From: an uncultured Lachnospira sp.
GTDB lineage: Bacteria; Bacillota; Clostridia; Lachnospirales; Lachnospiraceae
DNA length: 16,594 nt
NCBI GenBank assembly: GCA_934358235.1
Contig: CAKRKK010000030.1
Span: forward strand, 1 to 16,594
Direction: 5' to 3'
Shown: piece by piece, positions 7,474-12,748 of the stretch
Layout: the number at the start of each line of letters is the position of its first letter
Numbering within the stretch: position 1 is the first letter of the stretch
Notes under the pieces: model-generated
What the model was told of the DNA's origin: nothing
The model's input: the letters and a program-made list of their open reading frames with translations, nothing else
The model's database searches: none
Made by a program: the position numbers and the translations under genes

Positions 7474-7524
7474 TTTTTTCACAAAACATATTTCATAAAA
7501 ACATTTTTCACAAAAATATATTTC
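7474..7524 (+). repeat. Two direct repeats, 29-bp period
   Basis: A unit reading approximately TTTTTCACAAAA(C/A)ATATTTC occurs at 7474-7494 and again at 7504-7524, with one or two differences. The copies are separated by ATAAAAACA. They sit just after the AEC stop codon and may be a regulator site or a degenerate tandem duplication. Confidence 0.55.
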
Positions 7525-7530
7525 GCGAAA
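7521..7530 (+). promoter_or_regulatory. CG-centred palindrome TTTCGCGAAA
   Basis: A perfect 10-bp palindrome lies at the end of the second direct repeat, in DNA otherwise nearly free of CG. It could be an operator, or the inner part of a weak hairpin in which TTTTTCAC (7504-7511) faces GCGAAAAA and T-rich DNA follows. The operator reading is inference. Confidence 0.3.
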
Positions 7531-7593
7531 AAGTATTTATTTATGGTATTTATTTAAAAAGTAAAAAAAGTAGGAATATTACATAATATATAT

Positions 7594-7599
7594 TATAAT
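7594..7599 (+). promoter_or_regulatory. Candidate -10 box for the response regulator operon
   Basis: A perfect TATAAT would start transcription at about 7605, placing the hairpin at 7603-7636 at the extreme 5' end of the message and giving a leader of about 205 nt. No recognisable -35 lies at 16-18 bp, so an activator, perhaps the response regulator itself, may be needed. Low confidence. Confidence 0.3.
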
Positions 7600-7602
7600 A
7601 GG

Positions 7603-7636
7603 ATGCAAGGGGCAGAATACATTTTGCTCCTTGCAT
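7603..7636 (+). promoter_or_regulatory. Strong hairpin in the leader of the response regulator gene
   Basis: ATGCAAGGGGCA (7603-7614) pairs with TGCTCCTTGCAT (7625-7636) over 12 bp, with one G-U pair and a 10-nt loop. It is followed by TATGTATTTAAC, which is not a clean T-tract. It may stabilise the 5' end of the operon mRNA, act in attenuation, or end the AEC transcript inefficiently. Confidence 0.5.
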
Positions 7637-7809
7637 TATGTATTTAACAAGAATATTTAACAGGAAAATAATAAATTGTAAGTTAATTGCAAGCTGTTAA
7701 TGCTATTATAAGAAAGTAATATAAAAGAGCATCATAAACAGGTGGTAAGCCTGCTTGTAATGTATATAGTGCTGGATAAATAAGCATATAAATATGGGCG
7801 GTATGATGT

Positions 7810-8481
7810 ATGTACAGAATTATGTTAGTGGAAGATGATAAAGAATTAGGGGAAACCATAAAGAGTCTCCTTAATTTAAAAGGATATGAGGTGATGCTTG
7901 TTGGAAGCGTAGGAGAATACAATAAGCATACAGAGGTCTACGATATGTATCTGCTTGATGTTAAGCTGCCAGATGGTGACGGCTTTCAGATATGTGAAAA
8001 GGTAAGGCAGAATCTTGATGTGCCGATTATATTCCTGACCTCCTGTGATGATGAGGAATCTATAGTCAGGGGGCTTGATATGGGCGGTGATGATTACGTG
8101 ACAAAGCCATTCCATAATGCGGTGCTTCTATCCAGGATAAGTGCTAACCTAAGACGAAGCAGCATGAATGACGGGGATGTGTATAAGAAGGGTGAATTAG
8201 CAATATATTTTGATAAGTACAAGCTGTACAGGGCAGGCAATGAGCTTAAGTTATCCAACAATGAGTGGGATATGTTAAAGATACTTGTGGAGAATAAGGG
8301 GAGAGTTGTAAGAAGAGATGTGTTTTTTGACAGATTGTGGGATATACATGGGAACTACGTGGAATACAATACACTTACTGTCAATATGAGCCGTCTTAAA
8401 GCAAAGCTTGGAACGTTCGGGGAAGAAAGAGTTCCATATATAGAAACTATCAGGAATGTAGGTTATCGTTGGATAGCATAA
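7810..8481 (+). CDS. OmpR/PhoB-family response regulator
   Basis: This 223-residue cytoplasmic regulator has a receiver domain (about 1-115) and a winged-helix DNA-binding domain (about 125-222). The acidic pocket is E8, D9, D10; the phospho-acceptor is D50 in YLLDVKLPDG; T77 and K99 (in TKPF) complete the switch. The C-terminal domain shows LSNNEWDMLKILVENKGRVV and the winged element RVPYIETIRNVGYRWIA. The ATG at 7810 has GGGCGG a few bases upstream; two ATGs just before it (7803, 7806) are in another frame. It is followed after 23 nt by its sensor kinase gene. It probably controls the ABC permease genes downstream and perhaps itself, from the leader region described above (inference from gene order). 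Confidence 0.95.
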   Translation: MYRIMLVEDDKELGETIKSLLNLKGYEVMLVGSVGEYNKHTEVYDMYLLDVKLPDGDGFQICEKVRQNLDVPIIFLTSCDDEESIVRGLDMGGDDYVTKPFHNAVLLSRISANLRRSSMNDGDVYKKGELAIYFDKYKLYRAGNELKLSNNEWDMLKILVENKGRVVRRDVFFDRLWDIHGNYVEYNTLTVNMSRLKAKLGTFGEERVPYIETIRNVGYRWIA

Positions 8482-8504
8482 CAATACTAATGGGGAGATA
8501 ATAG

Positions 8505-9812
8505 ATGGATAATAATAAAAACATACAGTCTGGCAGCCAGTACAGGAATATAGATAAAACTATAAGAAATTATAGAAAAAACCAGACATTATTTGTTATT
8601 TCAATGGTTGTTACTAATGCACTCATCATTGCATTTTTAACCATATATTATAGTATCAGGCAAAGGGCTCTTGTAGGAGCCCTTTATCTGTATGATAAAG
8701 CTTCAGCCATGGATCTGATTGACAGAATGATGCATATGAATATAAGCAGGAAGACCTATGAGGCAGGACTAGAGGCTATGATTGAAGCTGGCTATACAAG
8801 AAACGGATATATGTATCTTGCACATATCAATTATGAGAATGTAATAAATATAGTTATAGGGCTTATTCTGTTGCTGCTGCTTATATATGGGCTTGTGCAC
8901 TGCTACAGAATAGGAAGAAAGGATTGTCTTGGAAGTCTTAAAGGCTATGTAAGGGAAAACGGAATATTAAAGGAACAGCTAAACAAAGAGCATGAGTACA
9001 ATATATGCCAGTATAAGAAGATGCAGGAGTTTGTTGAGAATATAGCGCACCAGATAAAGACACCTCTTTCGGTTATGACCATGAAGCTTGAGATGCTGCA
9101 GGATATATTGCAGGATATATTACAGAGTCATATATGCAGTCCGGACAGTACTAAAGCTGATGCTATAAAGACTGCAGCTACAGGCTGTCTTGAGCAGCAG
9201 TATAATAATATCACAGACGGAATAACGATAATTTCAGAATGTACTAAGAGTGCATTCAAGATTAAAGTATTTATAAAAAAGCTGCTTGATATAAGCCGGA
9301 TAGAATCTGGCAAGGTGATACTTGCAACAGAAAAAGTTGTAATTGATTACATAGTAGAAGAAAGTGTTGAAAGTGCAGTTGCAGATAAGTCAAAGGTCAT
9401 AGTTGATTATGGTACAGACGTTAAAAGGGTTATGTATGCTGATGAGGGCTGGCTTGCAGAGGCTTTGATAAATATTATAAGCAACAGCTATGAATGTATA
9501 TGTGATAAAGAAAATGGACGTGTATACATAGATATAAGCAGCAATAATGAGGTATGTATCATAAAGATTGCTGATAATGGGGATGGTATAGATAAAACAA
9601 AAATATCAGGCATATTTGACAGATTCGAAGGTAAGAACAGCCAGAGCGAGTTCCATGCCGGCATAGGCCTCAACCTGTCAAAGCTTATAATAGAGGCTCA
9701 TCATGGAAGCATCAGGGCATCCAACAGTGAAAAGTACAAAGGAGCAGAGTTCAGAATATTACTGCCATTGTATAAGCTTAAGGGGAAGGTAGAACATAAT
9801 CAGGAAACGTAA
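8505..9812 (+). CDS. Two-component sensor histidine kinase
   Basis: This 435-residue membrane kinase is the partner of the response regulator gene 23 nt upstream. TM1 (about 28-50) and TM2 (about 113-134) enclose an outer loop of about 62 residues, larger than the minimal loop of the intramembrane-sensing BceS type. The dimerisation domain has H182 in ENIAHQIKTPLSV; the ATPase domain has N323 and N327, DNGDG (357-361), GIGLNL (386-391) and GAEFRILLP. Between the H-box helix and LLDISRIESGK lies a longer than usual stretch containing a tandem LQDI-LQDI duplication (about 198-205) and a serine/threonine-rich segment. GGGGAGAT precedes the ATG. A perfect 9-bp inverted repeat sits in the coding sequence at 8662-8685. 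The signal is unknown, perhaps an antimicrobial peptide. Confidence 0.95.
   Translation: MDNNKNIQSGSQYRNIDKTIRNYRKNQTLFVISMVVTNALIIAFLTIYYSIRQRALVGALYLYDKASAMDLIDRMMHMNISRKTYEAGLEAMIEAGYTRNGYMYLAHINYENVINIVIGLILLLLLIYGLVHCYRIGRKDCLGSLKGYVRENGILKEQLNKEHEYNICQYKKMQEFVENIAHQIKTPLSVMTMKLEMLQDILQDILQSHICSPDSTKADAIKTAATGCLEQQYNNITDGITIISECTKSAFKIKVFIKKLLDISRIESGKVILATEKVVIDYIVEESVESAVADKSKVIVDYGTDVKRVMYADEGWLAEALINIISNSYECICDKENGRVYIDISSNNEVCIIKIADNGDGIDKTKISGIFDRFEGKNSQSEFHAGIGLNLSKLIIEAHHGSIRASNSEKYKGAEFRILLPLYKLKGKVEHNQET
8662..8685 (+). repeat. Perfect hairpin inside the sensor kinase gene
   Basis: AAAGGGCTC (8662-8670) and GAGCCCTTT (8677-8685) form a perfect 9-bp stem around the 6-nt loop TTGTAG. 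It looks like the stem of an intrinsic terminator but lacks a proper T-tract and lies about 160 nt into the coding sequence, where it encodes part of QRALVGALYL just after TM1. It could lower expression of the kinase and downstream genes or be a processing site. Confidence 0.5.
9097..9120 (+). repeat. Tandem 12-bp duplication in the sensor kinase
   Basis: TGCAGGATATAT occurs twice in direct succession (9097-9108 and 9109-9120). It is in frame and duplicates four residues (LQDI) in the helix after the phospho-histidine. The exact match suggests a recent slippage duplication. Confidence 0.85.
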
Positions 9813-9857
9813 GTTATATGTAAGCAGATTGTTATATAGTTATATTATTAGGTGAAT

Positions 9858-9863
9858 GGGGGA
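9858..9863 (+). promoter_or_regulatory. Ribosome binding site deciding the first permease start
   Basis: GGGGGA lies 6 nt before ATG 9870. An in-frame GTG at 9852 lies upstream of this site and is rejected. The ATG start also aligns exactly with the N-terminus (MNTE) of the second permease. Confidence 0.75.
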
Positions 9864-9869
9864 CGGTGT

Positions 9870-12725
9870 ATGAATACAGAATATATGGACTATTGCTTTA
9901 AGAGTATAAAGCGAAGGAAAAAGAATATAATAAAGACCTCGTTTACTATATTTGTTGTATTCGCTGCTGTCACATTGCTGATACTGATAAGAACTAATGT
10001 ATACCAATGGCAGCTTCAGTCAGTAAAGGACAGGTTTGGAAGCTGGTTTGTTATGATGTGTGGTTCTGATGGCAAAGAGAATAGTGAACTTAAAGGACAT
10101 CCTTATCTTAAGGAGTCAGGAAAAGCTGTAAAGGTTAATAATGTATATGATAATGGCGGCGAGATGACGGAAATAGGCATAGGATATATGACAGAGGATT
10201 TTATCAGAATTGGAAATATATCCGCGGATGAAGGGCGGTTTCCAAAGAACGATGATGAAGTGGCTATTGACTGGAATACGTTGCTAGAACTTAATCTGGG
10301 TTCATCATTAGGACAGGAGGTGGAAATATCTACTGTAATAGCTGATGAAAACGGACAGACAGAAGATATAACAAGAACCTACAAGCTGGCAGGAATATTG
10401 AAAAGCTATACGAATTCCTGGGCTGGGGGAGACCGCGTTCCGGGAGTTATAGTTACAGAGCAGGCTGCAAAGGATATTAGGCGTAATAATAATGCTATAT
10501 ACATATATACAGTTGATGATTACGTTAATGATTATGAAGCTATATATGATGGGTTGAAAAAAAAGACAAGCAGTTCACTTATATATAATAGCAGCGTGTA
10601 TGAATATGAGCCATGGAGTGGTGGCAATATATATGATTATATGTATATGATTATTGTACTTGTAGGAATTGCTGGAATAACCTATCAGCTATCGGTATAT
10701 AGTACAGGCAGGAAAAGAGTGTATGAAATATTAAGAGGACTGGGGGCTGACAGATTAAAGCTTATATCTTTTGCCTTTATGGAAAGTGTAGTTATAATTA
10801 TATGTTCGTCACTTGCAGGTCTGATTTTTTCAATAATAACAGGGCGGGTAGTAACCTTTATTATTGAAGGAATTACGGGAATAGTCTTCTTTACAATAGA
10901 TAAAAGTGTATATATTGGATTGGCTGTTATGCTTGTTATATCAATAGCAGTCTGCTTAGCTGTAAGTATAGTAAGTCAGGGAACCAGTCGGGTGGCAAAG
11001 CGCAGCAAAGCAGCCAATATATGCGCTAAGCCGGGCAGATCTGCACATAATACAGATGTAAAGCATATAATAAACAGACATAATTATATACGTCAGACAG
11101 GCAGCAGATTAATGCGTTCCCAGGGAATTATACAGAATATATCTATAAGAGTATTTTCACTTGCAATTATGGTTATAGTGATTACGTGTGTGGTTAATGG
11201 AATAACTGTTTATGGCAAATATAGGACAGTTTCAGAAAAAACAGATACACTTGCATTCTATAAGCAGGATAAGAATACTCCATATGTGGTTAATATTGCA
11301 TATAATTTCAGGAGATATTGGGATGAGCTGGACGATAGTGTGCTGAATTCACCAGATATCAATGAGGTAAGAAAGAATGTAAAGCTTAAATATTCGCTGG
11401 TATATAATAATATGACATATGACCAGTATCGTGATTATATGAGTTTTAATCTGAATAAAACAATGGTCAATCTGGAGTGCGACAATTACCTTCTGGATTA
11501 TAACCTGAAGAGAGCAGATGCCAGTATGTATAAAGGGATAGATAAAAGTGTTATTAATTATATAAGCAGTATAAATGGTGTTAGTAATATCAGATATGGG
11601 TATTATGAAACAGCACGTATGTGGACGTGGGATGATATGGATTACAATAATCTGGGAGTTTCCTGGTATGAGAAGGCTGGAAATAATAAATCGTTATCTA
11701 TGAAGAAATACTCTGATGAAGAGGACAAGTATCTGTTTGCAACTGAATATGTGGGGGAAAATAGTGGAATATATGACATCTTAGAGGATTATGCAGGCGA
11801 TGATTGGAATTATGCTGCATTTCTTGAAGGTGATGAAGCAATCATATTTCTGGATAAGAATCCTGAGGGAGAATATGATGATACCATCACAAGTGGAACC
11901 AATATTGGTCTGATGTGTTATCAGACTTATCCATATGAAGATGGCGCATCTAGTCTTAATATGGTGTATAGCAGCTATTATAAAGCTGTATATAACTATA
12001 TGAAAGAAAATGATATACAGAGCCAGAGTGACATATTAAGGCAGAAAGGAATAATAAGTGTAAGGGAGGAGAAAGAGTTTAAGGATAGGAAAAGAAAGTA
12101 TACATATAATGTAAGATATGCACCGGCAGCAGTAACTAAGGCAGCTAAGGTTATATATGTTGATGATGAGATAAAGTCAAGACTAAAGGAATATATACCA
12201 GAGTTTGGATTGTATACAATGGTTGCATCAGATAAGCTTGGAGAGAAGGCTGTTAATACACAGAATGAAGTGTTAAAGGAATATATTGGGATTGATGAGC
12301 TGCCACCAGATATTACACTTGCCATGAAGTACAACCAGCTTAATATAAGATATGGATTGAATTCGGTATATAATGGAACAGCTAATGCAGTAGCAGCATA
12401 TCTTATACAAGCTGACTTTTCATATAATGACTATTCTGCGGATAAAGAACAGGTAAAGAAAGACGCAATAGAGGCTCTGGTATTGTATATATTTACCGCA
12501 GTTGCGGCTGTACTTATGTATATAAGTATAATCCTGCTTGTACTTAATAACAGAGTCAGCAGATTTAATAACCGTATGAATATTTTAAGAAATCATGGGG
12601 CTGATAACACAATAGTCAGAAATATACATATGTATCAATGTATAAGAGAAGCAATATGGTGTGTAATACTTATGCCGGTTATTGTTATATTGGAGATGTT
12701 ATATTTACATAGAAATATTAAGTAA
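9870..12725 (+). CDS. Large FtsX/MacB-like ABC transporter permease, first paralogue
   Basis: This 951-residue membrane protein is one of two tandem paralogues forming an ABC transporter with the ATPase encoded at 15843. Predicted layout: TM1 24-42; outer domain 1 about 43-256; TM2 257-278; the FtsX-type coupling motif EILRGLGADRLKL (286-298); TM3 about 302-334; TM4 346-369; a basic cytoplasmic linker; TM5 427-447; outer domain 2 about 450-867; TM6 868-892; a second motif ILRNHGADNTIVRN; TM7 about 926-945; then the end. The usual eighth helix of a two-repeat permease is absent. DKNPEGEYDD starting at residue 662 resembles a calcium-binding loop. Outer domain 2 is rich in Tyr, Asn and Asp. The gene follows the sensor kinase by 57 nt. 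Export or peptide removal is the likely job, by analogy with sensor-linked permeases. Confidence 0.88.
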   Translation: MNTEYMDYCFKSIKRRKKNIIKTSFTIFVVFAAVTLLILIRTNVYQWQLQSVKDRFGSWFVMMCGSDGKENSELKGHPYLKESGKAVKVNNVYDNGGEMTEIGIGYMTEDFIRIGNISADEGRFPKNDDEVAIDWNTLLELNLGSSLGQEVEISTVIADENGQTEDITRTYKLAGILKSYTNSWAGGDRVPGVIVTEQAAKDIRRNNNAIYIYTVDDYVNDYEAIYDGLKKKTSSSLIYNSSVYEYEPWSGGNIYDYMYMIIVLVGIAGITYQLSVYSTGRKRVYEILRGLGADRLKLISFAFMESVVIIICSSLAGLIFSIITGRVVTFIIEGITGIVFFTIDKSVYIGLAVMLVISIAVCLAVSIVSQGTSRVAKRSKAANICAKPGRSAHNTDVKHIINRHNYIRQTGSRLMRSQGIIQNISIRVFSLAIMVIVITCVVNGITVYGKYRTVSEKTDTLAFYKQDKNTPYVVNIAYNFRRYWDELDDSVLNSPDINEVRKNVKLKYSLVYNNMTYDQYRDYMSFNLNKTMVNLECDNYLLDYNLKRADASMYKGIDKSVINYISSINGVSNIRYGYYETARMWTWDDMDYNNLGVSWYEKAGNNKSLSMKKYSDEEDKYLFATEYVGENSGIYDILEDYAGDDWNYAAFLEGDEAIIFLDKNPEGEYDDTITSGTNIGLMCYQTYPYEDGASSLNMVYSSYYKAVYNYMKENDIQSQSDILRQKGIISVREEKEFKDRKRKYTYNVRYAPAAVTKAAKVIYVDDEIKSRLKEYIPEFGLYTMVASDKLGEKAVNTQNEVLKEYIGIDELPPDITLAMKYNQLNIRYGLNSVYNGTANAVAAYLIQADFSYNDYSADKEQVKKDAIEALVLYIFTAVAAVLMYISIILLVLNNRVSRFNNRMNILRNHGADNTIVRNIHMYQCIREAIWCVILMPVIVILEMLYLHRNIK

Positions 12726-12736
12726 AATAATCAGAA

Positions 12737-12741
12737 GAGGG
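12737..12741 (+). promoter_or_regulatory. Ribosome binding site for a TTG start
   Basis: GAGGG lies 7 nt before the TTG at 12749. The TTG is supported because the peptide from it, MNTEFINYC, aligns residue for residue with MNTEYMDYC at the start of the first permease. Confidence 0.75.
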
Positions 12742-12748
12742 TGTTTGA

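Larger units (their letters stand above)
7467..7809 (+). other. 343-bp non-coding region between the two gene modules
   Basis: This is the only gene-free stretch above 300 bases. It is very A/T-rich. It holds two copies of a ~21-bp repeat 29 bp apart, a CG-centred palindrome, long A-tracts (7556-7570), a TATAAT box (7594-7599) without a good -35, a strong hairpin (7603-7636), and an extended -10-like TGCTATTAT (7701-7709), also without a good -35. It most likely contains the end of the AEC transcript and the promoter and 5' leader of the response regulator operon. No small ORF with a ribosome binding site was convincing. Confidence 0.7.

Noticed and set aside
7474..7570. Repeats after the AEC gene as a CRISPR array or insertion sequence end
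   Set aside because: There are only two imperfect A/T-rich units, no regular spacers, no cas or transposase genes and no target duplication.
7701..7770. Extended -10-like TGCTATTAT (7701) and TATAGT (7765) as promoters of the regulator gene
   Set aside because: Neither has a recognisable -35 at a proper distance in this very A/T-rich stretch, where such boxes occur by chance.
11996..12334. Minus-strand open frame of 112 codons within the first permease
   Set aside because: It is a shadow of a real gene: low complexity, serine/leucine-rich, with no supporting signals.
12726..12748. Frameshift or sequencing error joining the two permeases
   Set aside because: The first gene ends with a stop after a complete TM7 and the second restarts with a full N-terminus aligned to the first, preceded by a ribosome binding site; they are separate tandem genes.
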